Shown: positions 32,034 to 41,143, counted from the first letter of the stretch. The stretch: 64,000 bases of DNA from Actinoallomurus iriomotensis (GCF_030269445.1 NZ_BSTJ01000008.1:496001-560000); one strand, 5' to 3'. The notes: generated from the letters alone by a model not told the origin. Program-made: numbers and translations.

Positions 32034-33458
32034 TCAGTCGGCGGAGACCTCGCGGCGGTCTTCCGACCACAGTGTGTGGAAGACGCCCTCGCGGTCCACG
32101 CGGCGGTACGTGTGGGCGCCGAAGAAGTCGCGCAGGCCCTGGATCAGCGACGCCGGTCCGCGTTCGCGGCGGAAGCCGTCGTAGTAGGCCAGCGACGCCG
32201 AGAACGCCGGGGTCGGGACGCCGAGGTCGACCGCGGTGTGCACGACCTTGCGCCACGCGTCCTGGGCGTTCGCGACCGCGTCGCGGAAGTAGTCGTCCAG
32301 CAGGAGGTTCGGCAGCTCCGGGCTGCGTTCGTACGCCTCCTTGATGCGGTCGAGGAAGCGCGCCCGGATGATGCAGCCGCCGCGCCAGATGGTGGCGAGC
32401 GTGCCCGGGTCGACGTTCCAGTCGTACTCGTCGGAGGCCGCGCGCATCTGCTCGAAGCCCTGCGCGTACGCGACCACCTTGGAGGCGTACAGCGCGTCGC
32501 GTACGGCGTCCACGAAGCCGTCCGGGGCCGAACCGCCGGACGGGCCGGGCAGGATCGCGGCGGCGCGCGTGCGCTGGTCCTTGCGGGCCGACAGCGCGCG
32601 GGCGTACACGGCCTCGGTGATCGCGGTGACCGGTACGCCGAGCTCCAGCGCCGACTGCGCGGTCCAGCGGCCGGTGCCCTTCTGCTCGGCCTCGTCGAGG
32701 ATCACGTCGACGAGCGGACGGCCCGTCGCGGCGTCGGTGTGGCCGAGCACCGTCGCGGTCGTCTCGATGAGGAACGACTCCAGGTCGCCCTCGTTCCACT
32801 GCCGGAAGATCTGCCCGATCTCCGGCGCGGACAGGCCGGCGGCGCTCGTGAGCAGGTCGTACGCCTCGGCGATGAGCTGCATGTCGGCGTACTCGATGCC
32901 GTTGTGCGCCATCTTGACGTAGTGGCCCGCGCCGTCGGGGCCGATGTGCGCGGCGCACGGCGTGCCGTCCACCTGCGCCGCGATCGTGGTGAGGATCTCC
33001 GCGACCGGGGCGTACGCGTCGTCGGGGCCGCCGGGCATGATGCTCGGGCCGTTCAGCGCGCCCTCCTCACCGCCGGAGACGCCGGTGCCGAGGAAGTGCA
33101 GGCCGCGCTCGGCCAGTGCCTTCTCCCGCCGCCGCGTGTCCTCGAAGTGGGAGTTGCCGCCGTCGATCAGGATGTCGCCCTTGTCGAGCAGCGGCACCAG
33201 CTCGTCTATCACCGCGTCGACGGGCCCGCCCGCCTTCACCATGATCACGATCCGGCGCGGTCGGTCGAGCGAGGCGACGAAGTCCTCCAGCGAGGTCGCC
33301 GGCGTGAAGTCGCCCTCGTCCCCATAGCGCTCGATCAGATGCTTCGTCCGGCTCTCACTGCGGTTGTGCACGGCCACCGGGAATCCGTGGCGCGCGATGT
33401 TGCGCGCGAGGTTCTGCCCCATGACGGCGAGGCCGGTGACACCGATCTGACTTCCCAC
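32034..33458 (-). CDS. gnd: 6-phosphogluconate dehydrogenase (decarboxylating)
   Basis: Pentose-phosphate enzyme of 474 residues converting 6-phosphogluconate to ribulose 5-phosphate. Motifs: NADP loop GVTGLAVMGQNLARN, HNRS with Arg for NADP+ preference, DGGNSHFEDT, GTGVSGGEEGALNGPSIMPGG in segments, and HNGIEYADMQLI with the catalytic Lys/Asn region KMAHNG. The length fits the long (about 470) form. The GTG at 33458 has GGGGTG seven bases upstream; an upstream start at 33560 would add an unrelated tail. Confidence 0.95.
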   Translation of the reverse strand: MGSQIGVTGLAVMGQNLARNIARHGFPVAVHNRSESRTKHLIERYGDEGDFTPATSLEDFVASLDRPRRIVIMVKAGGPVDAVIDELVPLLDKGDILIDGGNSHFEDTRRREKALAERGLHFLGTGVSGGEEGALNGPSIMPGGPDDAYAPVAEILTTIAAQVDGTPCAAHIGPDGAGHYVKMAHNGIEYADMQLIAEAYDLLTSAAGLSAPEIGQIFRQWNEGDLESFLIETTATVLGHTDAATGRPLVDVILDEAEQKGTGRWTAQSALELGVPVTAITEAVYARALSARKDQRTRAAAILPGPSGGSAPDGFVDAVRDALYASKVVAYAQGFEQMRAASDEYDWNVDPGTLATIWRGGCIIRARFLDRIKEAYERSPELPNLLLDDYFRDAVANAQDAWRKVVHTAVDLGVPTPAFSASLAYYDGFRRERGPASLIQGLRDFFGAHTYRRVDREGVFHTLWSEDRREVSAD

Positions 33459-33834
33459 ATCATCACCCCGTGCCCAGGTTAGCCGCTCCGGCCCATGAGG
33501 CCGCGGACGCCGTCCGTGGGCCGACCCGGCCGGGAGGGCGGATGGCTTTCCAAGGTGCATGCCGCATCTCGAAGAATAGGAAGCTGGAACGTCGTATCGT
33601 GCGTTGACAGTCGTATTTCCGCGCGTTCTGACTGGCTACCGGCGGTATGCGCCGCGTGCCGGGGCCGCACACGGCGGGGCTCGGCCTCTTCGTTCCGGCG
33701 CTTACCCGCCGCGAGAGCGCCACCGGGTCGCGGTGCCGGTCCGGCGATCGCCCACGCGGGCCCATCGCGGAAAGTCAGGATTTTTGAGCAAATAACGTTG
33801 GCCACACCGGCGATCTCCGACAGGCTTTCCCCTC
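33459..33834. other. 376-bp intergenic region between gnd and the nucleotidyltransferases
   Basis: Divergent promoter space. A TTGACA hexamer at 33604-33609 has no good -10 at 17 bp. A relatively AT-rich patch (33771-33799) precedes the nucleotidyltransferase start. Small open frames here have no ribosome site or recognised product. I see no RNA gene. Confidence 0.4.
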
Positions 33835-34515
33835 GTGGATGATCTCTCGTTGGTGCGCGACCACACGGTGCTGTCCGTCGTGGTCGGCTCCCGCGCGTAC
33901 GGTCTCGCCACGGAGGCCAGCGACGTCGACCGGCGCGGGGTGTTCGTCGCGCCGACACCGCTGTTCTGGGGGTTCGCCAAGCCGCCGACGCATGTGGACG
34001 GGCCGGACGCCGAGCGCTTCTCCTGGGAGCTGGAACGCTTTCTCGGGCTCGCGCTGGAGGCCAACCCGACCGCGCTGGAGTGCCTCTGGTCGCCCCTCGT
34101 CGAGAAGGTCACCGAGCGGGGAGAGGAACTGCTCGCCCTGCGCTGGGCCTTCCTGTCCCGGCGCGCGCACCGGACGTTCCTGCGGTACGCCGACAGCCAG
34201 TTCCGGAAGCTGGCCGGCGACCTGCGCACCCGTGGCGAGCCGCGCTGGAAGCACGTGATGCACATGCTGCGCCTGATGATCAGCGGACGGCACCTCCTGG
34301 CGCACGGGGAGCCGCTCGTCGGCGTGCCGGAGCACCGGGAGCGGCTGCTCGCGGTACGCCGGGGCGAGGTGCCGTGGGCGGAGATCGAGGCCTGGCGGGA
34401 GTCGCTGACCCGCGAGCTGGACGCGGCCGTGGAGCGCAGCGCGCTGCCCGCCGAGCCGGACCGGGCGCGGGTGGAGGACTTCCTGGTCTCGGTACGGCGG
34501 AGGGGCGCGCGATGA
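33835..34515 (+). CDS. Predicted nucleotidyltransferase (COG3541-like), first of pair
   Basis: Protein of 226 residues with the polymerase-beta-type active-site pattern VGSRAYGLATEASDVDRRGVF, where GS and DxD are conserved. A C-terminal helical region (HRTFLRYADSQFRKLAGD to HMLRLMISGRHLLAHGE) follows. The activity and substrate are unknown. It overlaps the second, related gene by ATGA. No ribosome site precedes the GTG. Confidence 0.82.
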   Translation: MDDLSLVRDHTVLSVVVGSRAYGLATEASDVDRRGVFVAPTPLFWGFAKPPTHVDGPDAERFSWELERFLGLALEANPTALECLWSPLVEKVTERGEELLALRWAFLSRRAHRTFLRYADSQFRKLAGDLRTRGEPRWKHVMHMLRLMISGRHLLAHGEPLVGVPEHRERLLAVRRGEVPWAEIEAWRESLTRELDAAVERSALPAEPDRARVEDFLVSVRRRGAR

Positions 34516-35267
34516 CCCGTACGCTGCCGTCCTGGCTCGGCGAGGTGACCGGCGACGTGGTGTTCGCGACGGTCAGCGGCGCACACCTGTACGGGTTCCC
34601 GTCCGTCGACTCCGACGTCGACCTGCGCGGCGTCCACCTGATGCCGATCGAGGACGTCGTCGGCCTGCGGACCGGAGCCGAGACCATCGATCGCACCTGG
34701 ACGCGCGACGGCGTGGAGGTCGACCTCGTCACGCACGACCTGGCCAAGTTCGCCCGCCTGCTGCTGCGCCGCAACGGCTACGTGCTGGAACAGCTCCTCT
34801 CGCCGCTCGTCGTCGCCTCCTCACCGCTGCACGAGGAACTGGTCGCGCTCGCGCCGGACTGCCTGACACCTCACCACGCGCACCACTACCTCGGCTTCGC
34901 GCGCACGCAGTGGGGGTTCTTCGAACGCACCGGGGAGCTCAAGCCGCTGCTCTACACGTTCCGCGTGCTGTCCACCGGCATCCACCTCATGCGGACGGGT
35001 GAGGTCGTCGCCGACCTGACCGCCCTCGGCCACGCGCCGGCGTACGTGCCGGAGCTCGTCGCGGCCAAACGTGAGGCCGAGCACGGCACGCTGCCCCCGG
35101 ACGCGCCGGGCCGCGAACGCCTCGCCGCCGACGTCAACGCGATGACGGCGCGGCTGGAGGAGGAGCGGGACCGCTCGCCGCTGCCCGAACAGGCCACCGC
35201 CGAACCGGCGCTGCACGACCTCGTCGTACGCGCACGTCTTGGCCGTCCGCACGTTAGCTCTCGGTAG
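34512..35267 (+). CDS. Predicted nucleotidyltransferase (COG3541-like), second of pair
   Basis: Protein of 251 residues and diverged paralogue of its neighbour. The active-site pattern is VSGAHLYGFPSVDSDVDLRGVH, with later VEVDLVTHDLAKFARLLLRRNGY giving a third acidic residue. Translation is coupled to the first gene. The pair probably acts as a heteromer or on linked substrates. A link to the RNA-repair operon 7 kb away is conceivable but unsupported. Confidence 0.82.
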   Translation: MTRTLPSWLGEVTGDVVFATVSGAHLYGFPSVDSDVDLRGVHLMPIEDVVGLRTGAETIDRTWTRDGVEVDLVTHDLAKFARLLLRRNGYVLEQLLSPLVVASSPLHEELVALAPDCLTPHHAHHYLGFARTQWGFFERTGELKPLLYTFRVLSTGIHLMRTGEVVADLTALGHAPAYVPELVAAKREAEHGTLPPDAPGRERLAADVNAMTARLEEERDRSPLPEQATAEPALHDLVVRARLGRPHVSSR

Positions 35268-35287
35268 CAAGGGTAAATCGGTACGTC

Positions 35288-37213
35288 GTGGACACCCCCC
35301 GTCTACTCAAGAACCGGTATCGGCTCGGCAGCGTCATCGGGCGTGGCGGCATGGGCGTGGTCTGGCTCGCCTCCGACGAGGTGCTCGACCGCAGGGTCGC
35401 GGTGAAGGAGGTCGTCTTCCCGCCCGGCCTGCCCGAGGACGAACAGCAGACGCTGCGCCGCCGTACGCTCCGCGAGGCGCGGACCAACGCGCGGCTCAAC
35501 CACCCCAACGTCGTCGGCCTGTACGACATCGTCGAGGACGAGGACCGGCCGTGGATCGTGATGGAGTACGTCCCGTCGCGGTCGCTCGCCGAGACCGTGC
35601 GCGCCGACGGTCCCTTCACCCCGGAGCGCGCGGCCGCGATCGGCCTGCAGCTCCTCGGCGGCCTGCGGGCGGCGCACGCGGCGGGCGTCCTGCACCGCGA
35701 CGTGAAGCCGAGCAACGTCCTGCTCGCCGAGGACGGACGGGTCGTGCTCGGCGACTTCGGGATCGCCACCGCCAAGGGCGGCTCGACCGTGACCTCGTCG
35801 GGCGTGCTCATCGGCTCGCCGTCGTACATGGCGCCCGAACGGGCGCGCGGGCACAAGGCGGGACCGGAGTCGGACCTGTGGTCCCTCGGCGCCACGCTGT
35901 ACACGGCCGTGGAGGGCCGCCCGCCGTTCGACCGCGACAGCTCGGTTGCCACCCTCGCCGCGCTCGTCATGGACGACCCGGACGAACCCGAACGCGCGGG
36001 CCCGCTGTGGCCGCTGATCCGCGCCCTGCTCCAGCGCGACCCGTCGGCCCGCCCGTCCGTCGACACCGTCGCCGAACGCCTGCGCGAGATCGCCGATGGC
36101 GCCGCCGAGCAGCCCGTACGGGAAGGCGTGGAGCCCGTCCAAGGCGAGGAGCGGGCGAAGCCGGCCAAGCGCGGCCGCCGGCCGGCCCGCGGCCGGCGGT
36201 CCGGCGGCATCACGCCCGTCGGGCCACCCTCGTCAGAGGGACCGTCCCCCTCGGAGGACTCCGCATCGCAGGACTCCCTTCCGAGCGAGGCCGTCCCGCG
36301 CCCGGCACCCGACGGGTACCCGGTGGCGCCCTCGTCATCCGACCGCGTCGAGCGCCCGGACGAGCCGCGGGACCTCGCCGCGCCGGCGGCGAGCGGGGAC
36401 ACGGGGACCACCGAGGCCACAGGGGCGACACCGGACCGATCGCCGGAACCGGCGACCGCCGACGCGGCGACGACCGGAACGGCCGGGCTGGACGCGGCGA
36501 CGGTCGGCACCGTCCCGGCCACCGGCCACCACCCGTCCCGGCGCGCGCGGGCCGGCCTGATGGCCGCCGCCGGAGTGGTCGCCGTGGCCCTGCTGGCCTG
36601 GGCCGCCGTCGCCGTGTTCGGCGGCGGGAACGCCCACGACCGCCGGTCCGCGAGACACGCGGGCACGACGCCGAGCCACGCGCCGGCGAGCCCGTCCTCC
36701 ACGGGGTCGCCGTCGGCGTCATCGCCCGCGGCGACCGCCTCCCCGACGACGTCGCCCACCGCCGTCGTCCTCCCGGACGGCTATCACTGGCATCACGACG
36801 ACACGGGCTTCTCGATCGCCGTACCGGACGGCTGGACGGCCAAGCACCACGGCCACTACCTGTACGTGGAGGACCCGCACAGCTCGCGGATCCTCATCGT
36901 CGACCAGTCGGACCATCCCAAGTCCAACCCGCTGGCCGACTGGAAGGAACAGGAGGCCGCCCGGCGCGGCGGTTTTTCGGACTACCACCGGGTGCGCCTG
37001 GAATCGATCGACTATCCGCAGGCCCGCAAGGCCGCCGACTGGGAGTTCACCTACCGGGGCTCGAGCGGCCGTACGCACGTGCTCAACCGGAACATCCTGG
37101 CCAACGGCAAGCACGCCTACGCCCTGTACTGGCAGGTGCCGGACGGCCGCTGGAAGGCGAGCAAGTCCATCTTCGAGGCCTTCGCCACGACATTCCGCCC
37201 CGCCAAGGACTGA
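35288..37213 (+). CDS. PknB-type membrane Ser/Thr protein kinase
   Basis: Receptor-like kinase of 641 residues. The kinase domain (about 10-265) has GRGGMGVV, AVKE, HRDVKPSN, GDFG and SPSYMAPE motifs, complete for activity. A disordered Pro/Ala/Thr-rich linker (about 275-415) leads to one transmembrane helix (LMAAAGVVAVALLAWAAVAV, about 422-446). The extracytoplasmic part has a Ser/Thr/Pro spacer and a compact domain (about 495-641, GYHWHHDDTGFSIAVPDGW to ATTFRPAKD) that is probably the sensor. No PASTA repeats. Confidence 0.92.
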   Translation: MDTPRLLKNRYRLGSVIGRGGMGVVWLASDEVLDRRVAVKEVVFPPGLPEDEQQTLRRRTLREARTNARLNHPNVVGLYDIVEDEDRPWIVMEYVPSRSLAETVRADGPFTPERAAAIGLQLLGGLRAAHAAGVLHRDVKPSNVLLAEDGRVVLGDFGIATAKGGSTVTSSGVLIGSPSYMAPERARGHKAGPESDLWSLGATLYTAVEGRPPFDRDSSVATLAALVMDDPDEPERAGPLWPLIRALLQRDPSARPSVDTVAERLREIADGAAEQPVREGVEPVQGEERAKPAKRGRRPARGRRSGGITPVGPPSSEGPSPSEDSASQDSLPSEAVPRPAPDGYPVAPSSSDRVERPDEPRDLAAPAASGDTGTTEATGATPDRSPEPATADAATTGTAGLDAATVGTVPATGHHPSRRARAGLMAAAGVVAVALLAWAAVAVFGGGNAHDRRSARHAGTTPSHAPASPSSTGSPSASSPAATASPTTSPTAVVLPDGYHWHHDDTGFSIAVPDGWTAKHHGHYLYVEDPHSSRILIVDQSDHPKSNPLADWKEQEAARRGGFSDYHRVRLESIDYPQARKAADWEFTYRGSSGRTHVLNRNILANGKHAYALYWQVPDGRWKASKSIFEAFATTFRPAKD

Positions 37214-37286
37214 GGCAGCTCCGCCATTATCCGAGATTGATGGATCAACAGGTAAAAATCGGCAACAGATTAGTGACTCGGCCGAA

Positions 37287-37341
37287 GTTACCCACGCGTA
37301 ACCTACTGGTGAGTTACCCGCGACGGCAGGCGCTGTTAATT
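37287..37341 (+). promoter_or_regulatory. Lipase promoter with GTTAC-N6-GTAAC operator
   Basis: A palindrome GTTACCCACGCGTAAC (37287-37302) is followed by CCTACTGGTGAGTTAC (37302-37317). Both resemble the 16-bp palindrome at 62560-62575 ahead of fadAB; the second matches that site's reverse complement at 12 of 16 positions. A possible promoter is TTACCC (37314-37319), 16-bp spacer, TTAATT (37336-37341), so a bound repressor would cover the -35. Confidence 0.55.
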
Positions 37342-37378
37342 TGCGGCCACTTCCCCGTAGCAGAGCGAGGAGAGCCCT

Positions 37379-38785
37379 GTGCGTCGCATCGCCCCCCGTC
37401 TCCGTGCCCCCATCGATCCGACCTCTCCGGCGGCCTTCGCCGGCGTCCGGCGAAGGCCGGGCGGCGGAAGAGCCCTGGCCGTCATCGCGGCCGTCGCGGC
37501 ATGCGTCGGCCTGACCGCCGCACCCTCGTCCGCCTCCGTCGTGTCGCCCGGCGAGGTGTCCCGCGGGGTGACCATCCCGGCGTTCTACGACCCGCCCGCC
37601 ACGCTGCCGTCCGCCAACGGCGCGCTGGTCCGCACCGAGCCCCTGCCGCTCGGCCTGAGCCTGCCGGGCCTGGACGGCCGTCCGCTGCCGGGCACGGCGA
37701 CCCGGCTGATGTACAGGTCCACCGACGCGAACGGGCGGCCGGTCGCGGTGACCGGCGCGTACATCGAGCCCTCGGCCGCCTGGCACGGCGGAGGCTCCCG
37801 GCCGCTGGTGGCCTTCGCCTCGGGCACGATGGGCCAGGGCGACCAGTGCGCGGCCTCGATGGCGCTGCAGTACCCGCTGAACCTGACCGGCCAGACGCTG
37901 TCGGTCGGCTACGACGACCTCGCCATCTACCGGCTGCTCTCCACCGGTGCGGCGGTCGTCGTCACCGACTACGTCGGCCTCGGCGCGACCGACCGGCTGC
38001 ACACCTACGTCAACCGCCTCGACCAGGGGCACGCGCTGCTGGACGCGGCCCGCGCGGCGCACGCCGTACCGGGAGCGTCGATCACCGGCGCCTCGCGCGT
38101 CGGCCTGTACGGCTACAGCCAGGGCGGCGGCGCCAGCGCCGCGGCCGCCGAGCTGCAGCCCTCGTACGCGCCGGACGTGAACCTGGCCGGCACCTACGCC
38201 GGCGCCCCGCCCGCCGACCTGACCTCGACCATGAAGGGCATCGACGGCAGCGCGCTCGCCGGTGCGCTCGGCTGGGCGATCAACGGCTTCACCCAGTCCG
38301 ACCCCGCCCTGAAGACCATCCTCGACGCCAACACCAACGCCGCCGGCAAGGCCGCGCTGCAGGACCTGTCGACCATGTGCATCGGAGAGGCGATCCTCAC
38401 CTACGGGTTCGCCACGAGCACCAAGTGGACCACCAGCGGCCGGTCCATCGCCGCCGTCATCGCGGCCAACCCGTCGGCGCAGGCCGAACTCGACGCGCAG
38501 CGCATCGGCACGCTCAAGCCCGCCGGTCCCGTACGGCTGGCCACCGGCACCCAGGACGACATCGTCCCGCACGCCCAGGCCCGGCAACTGGCGGTGGACT
38601 GGTGCCAGAAGGGCGGCAACGTCACCTACCAGCCCCTCGTCCTGCCGAACCTGGGGGACAAGATCCTCACCAACCACCTCACCCCGCTGATCACCGACCA
38701 GGGCGACGCGGTGTCCTGGCTCACCGACCGCCTGTCCGGCAAGGCGGCCACCTCCAACTGCTGGACGATGCCCGTCCAGCCCTGA
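37379..38785 (+). CDS. Secreted lipase of the LIP family
   Basis: Exported alpha/beta hydrolase of 468 residues. The signal segment (ALAVIAAVAACVGLTAAPSS) ends about residue 55 after a basic, Pro-rich leader. The nucleophile elbow is GYSQGGG and the late acid/His region is TGTQDDIVPHAQA and LTNHLTP. The family (secretory lipase, as in fungi and Mycobacterium) cleaves triglycerides and esters. GCGAGGAG precedes the GTG. A hairpin terminator follows at 38796. Confidence 0.9.
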   Translation: MRRIAPRLRAPIDPTSPAAFAGVRRRPGGGRALAVIAAVAACVGLTAAPSSASVVSPGEVSRGVTIPAFYDPPATLPSANGALVRTEPLPLGLSLPGLDGRPLPGTATRLMYRSTDANGRPVAVTGAYIEPSAAWHGGGSRPLVAFASGTMGQGDQCAASMALQYPLNLTGQTLSVGYDDLAIYRLLSTGAAVVVTDYVGLGATDRLHTYVNRLDQGHALLDAARAAHAVPGASITGASRVGLYGYSQGGGASAAAAELQPSYAPDVNLAGTYAGAPPADLTSTMKGIDGSALAGALGWAINGFTQSDPALKTILDANTNAAGKAALQDLSTMCIGEAILTYGFATSTKWTTSGRSIAAVIAANPSAQAELDAQRIGTLKPAGPVRLATGTQDDIVPHAQARQLAVDWCQKGGNVTYQPLVLPNLGDKILTNHLTPLITDQGDAVSWLTDRLSGKAATSNCWTMPVQP

Positions 38786-38795
38786 CGCGGGAGCG

Positions 38796-38824
38796 GCGCC
38801 CCCGGGCCCACGGCCCGGGGGCGC
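38796..38824 (+). terminator. Stem-loop terminator after lipase
   Basis: Perfect 13-bp stem GCGCCCCCGGGCC / GGCCCGGGGGCGC with a three-base loop. Confidence 0.8.
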
Positions 38825-39134
38825 TCACCCGAAGCGGCAATCCGCCGTTTCGGTCACGCATCGTCACCGCCGGGCGACCCTCGTCGCCGGACCGCACCAC
38901 CTCTCGCCGCCGGCCGTCCAGAGTCCCTTTCTGTCCTACGTTGTCATCGCATACGGCCTGCGGAAACGTCGCCAACCGTGGCCTGTCCTGGGCACCCTTG
39001 ACCCGTCATCGCGAACCGCGACGTATCGGTCTCGGAGAGTTATGTGACGATCAGATTTCGATGTCGTAACCGTCCCGTGTCTCCACCTTTCGGGCCCTAT
39101 ACGCGGCAGCTCACGAGGAATACGTTGTGCGGCC

Positions 39135-39147
39135 AAACAAACTGTTT
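39135..39147 (+). promoter_or_regulatory. Putative operator upstream of xylF
   Basis: Inverted repeat AAACA-AAC-TGTTT in an AT-richer patch. ROK/XylR-type operators contain AAAC/GTTT half-sites, and a ROK regulator is encoded at the end of this cluster. Single weak site. Confidence 0.35.
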
Positions 39148-39175
39148 CCTTGGGGAGCTCGGAGAAGGTGTCGAC

Positions 39176-40270
39176 GTGAGACTGAAGCGCACGGCGTGTA
39201 TCGCGGCGATCGCTGCCATGGCCACCGCGGGCCTCGCGGCCTGCGGCAGCGGAGATGACAACAAAGGCAAGACCACAGGCTCCGACAGCGGCAAGATCAA
39301 GGGCAAGGTCGGGATCATCCTCCCCGACACCAAGTCCTCCGTCCGCTGGGAGAACTTCGACCTTCCTGTCCTGACCCAGGCGTTCAAGCAGGCCGGCATC
39401 CCCGCCGACATCCAGAACGCGGAGGGCGACAAGCAGCGCATGCAGACGATCGCCGACCAGATGATCACGAACGGCGTGACCATCCTCGCGATCGTCAACC
39501 TCGACTCCGCCTCCGGCGCCCAGATCGAGAGCAAGGCCAAGCAGCAGGGCGTCCAGACGATCGACTACGACCGGCTGACGCTCGGCGGCTCCGCGGACTA
39601 CTACGTGTCCTTCGACGGCACGCAGGTCGGCCGCGTCCAGGGCCAGGGCCTGCAGAAGTGCCTGGGCGACAAGAAGTCGAACATCGTCTACCTCGACGGT
39701 TCCCCGACCGACAACAACGCCACTCTCTTCAAGAACGGCGCGCACGAGGTCCTCGACAAGGTGACCAACTACACCAAGGTCGCCGAGCAGGCCGTGCCCG
39801 ACTGGGACAACCAGAAGGCCGCGACCATCTTCGAGCAGATGTACACGCAGCAGAACGGCAAGATCGACGGCGTGTACGCCGCGAACGACGGCCTCGGCCA
39901 GGCGGCCATCTCGATCCTGAAGAAGAACGGCGTGGCCGGCAAGGTGCCGGTCACGGGCCAGGACTCCACGCCGCAGGGTCTGCAGAACATCCTCGACGGC
40001 ACCCAGTGCATGACGGTCTACAAGCCGAACCGTCAGGAGGCCGACAGCCTCGTCAAGGTCGTCACCGCGCTGGCCAAGGGCCAGAAGCCGCAGACCAACG
40101 GCACGGCCGACGACCCGACCGGCAAGCGGCAGGTGCCCTCGATCCTGCTCCAGCCGATCGGCATCTTCAAGGACAACATCAAGCAGGTCATCACCGACGG
40201 CGGCGTCAAGGCCTCCGACGTGTGCAAGGGCGGCTACGCCGCCAAGTGCAAGGCGGCCGGCATCCAGTGA
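39176..40270 (+). CDS. xylF: Xylose-type ABC transporter substrate-binding lipoprotein
   Basis: Sugar-binding lipoprotein of 364 residues. The signal peptide ends in lipobox GLAAC. The body is a periplasmic-binding type 1 fold: VGIILPDTKSSVRWENFD, QMITNGVTILAIVNLDS, TIDYDRLTLGG, YVSFDGTQVGRVQG and PVTGQDSTPQGLQNI, typical of XylF/ChvE relatives. The GTG at 39176 has GGAGAAGG upstream. First gene of xylFGH; the neighbouring ROK gene recalls Rok7B7-xylFGH of Streptomyces. Confidence 0.88.
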   Translation: MRLKRTACIAAIAAMATAGLAACGSGDDNKGKTTGSDSGKIKGKVGIILPDTKSSVRWENFDLPVLTQAFKQAGIPADIQNAEGDKQRMQTIADQMITNGVTILAIVNLDSASGAQIESKAKQQGVQTIDYDRLTLGGSADYYVSFDGTQVGRVQGQGLQKCLGDKKSNIVYLDGSPTDNNATLFKNGAHEVLDKVTNYTKVAEQAVPDWDNQKAATIFEQMYTQQNGKIDGVYAANDGLGQAAISILKKNGVAGKVPVTGQDSTPQGLQNILDGTQCMTVYKPNRQEADSLVKVVTALAKGQKPQTNGTADDPTGKRQVPSILLQPIGIFKDNIKQVITDGGVKASDVCKGGYAAKCKAAGIQ

Positions 40271-40277
40271 CCGTCAT

Positions 40278-40303
40278 GGGGCGCCCGCCGGAGCGGGCGC
40301 CCC
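40278..40303 (+). terminator. Intercistronic hairpin between xylF and xylG
   Basis: Perfect 11-bp stem GGGGCGCCCGC / GCGGGCGCCCC with a CGGA loop, 7 bases after the xylF stop and 28 bases before the xylG start. It probably acts as an attenuator or mRNA stabiliser to give more binding protein than ATPase. Confidence 0.65.
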
Positions 40304-40331
40304 GTTCGCCGTCCTAGGGGGAACGAAAACG

Positions 40332-41135
40332 TTGTCCGAGAACCAAACGCCGTCCGAGAACGGCACCCCCACGCTCGAACTCGTGGGGATCAACAAGAGC
40401 TTCGGAGCCGTGCACGTGCTCCACGACGTCAGCCTCGCCGTTCATCCCGGCCAGGTGACCGCGCTGGTCGGTGACAACGGCGCGGGTAAGTCGACCCTCA
40501 TCAAGTGCATCGCCGGGATCCACCCGATCGACTCGGGCAGCGTCATGTTCGAGGGGCGTCCGGTGAGCATCGGCAGTCCGAAGGACGCCGCGGCCCTCGG
40601 CATCGAGATCGTCTACCAGGACCTCGCGCTCGCCGACAACCTCGACATCACCCAGAACATGTTCCTGGGGCGCGAGCGCAAGAAGGGCCTCGTCCTCGAC
40701 GAGGCGTCGATGGAGCAGTCCGCTCGTGAGACGCTCGCGCGGCTGTCGGTGCGCACCGTCAAGTCGGTCCGCCAGCAGGTGGCCAGCCTGTCCGGCGGCC
40801 AGCGGCAGACCGTGGCGATCGCCAAGGCCGTGCTGTGGGAGTCGAAGGTGGTCATCCTCGACGAACCGACCGCCGCCCTGGGCGTCGCGCAGACGCGGCA
40901 GGTGCTCGACCTGGTCCGGCGGCTCGCCGAGACGGGTCACGGCGTGATCCTGATCTCGCACAACATGAACGACGTGTTCGAGGTCGCGGACCGCATCACC
41001 ACGCTCTACCTGGGACGGGTCGCGGCCGACGTCGCCCGCTCCGACGTGACGCACAGCCAGGTGGTGGAACTCATCACCACGGGCCGGTCCGGTGACCTCG
41101 GACTCGCGCCCGCGACCGCCGCCGAAAGCATCTGA
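40332..41135 (+). CDS. xylG: Sugar ABC transporter ATP-binding protein (single ABC domain)
   Basis: ATPase of 267 residues. Walker A GDNGAGKST, signature LSGGQRQ, Walker B VVILDEPTAAL and switch His in LISHNM are present. Enteric XylG has two fused ABC domains of about 500 residues, whereas this has one, the usual actinobacterial form, and would work as a homodimer. It starts with TTG, preceded by AGGGGGAA. Followed after 8 bp by the permease gene. Confidence 0.9.
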   Translation: MSENQTPSENGTPTLELVGINKSFGAVHVLHDVSLAVHPGQVTALVGDNGAGKSTLIKCIAGIHPIDSGSVMFEGRPVSIGSPKDAAALGIEIVYQDLALADNLDITQNMFLGRERKKGLVLDEASMEQSARETLARLSVRTVKSVRQQVASLSGGQRQTVAIAKAVLWESKVVILDEPTAALGVAQTRQVLDLVRRLAETGHGVILISHNMNDVFEVADRITTLYLGRVAADVARSDVTHSQVVELITTGRSGDLGLAPATAAESI

Positions 41136-41143
41136 GGTTCACC

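Larger units (their letters stand above)
38786..39175. other. 390-bp intergenic region before xylF
   Basis: Contains the lipase terminator (38796-38824), a TATACG hexamer (39098-39103) without a good -35, and the inverted repeat AAACA-N3-TGTTT (39135-39147), a possible ROK-regulator site about 30 bp before the xylF start. No gene is seen. Confidence 0.5.

Noticed and set aside
33604-33795. Small gene behind the TTGACA in the gnd intergenic region
   Set aside because: Arg/Ala-rich short frame without ribosome site, -10 box or recognisable product.
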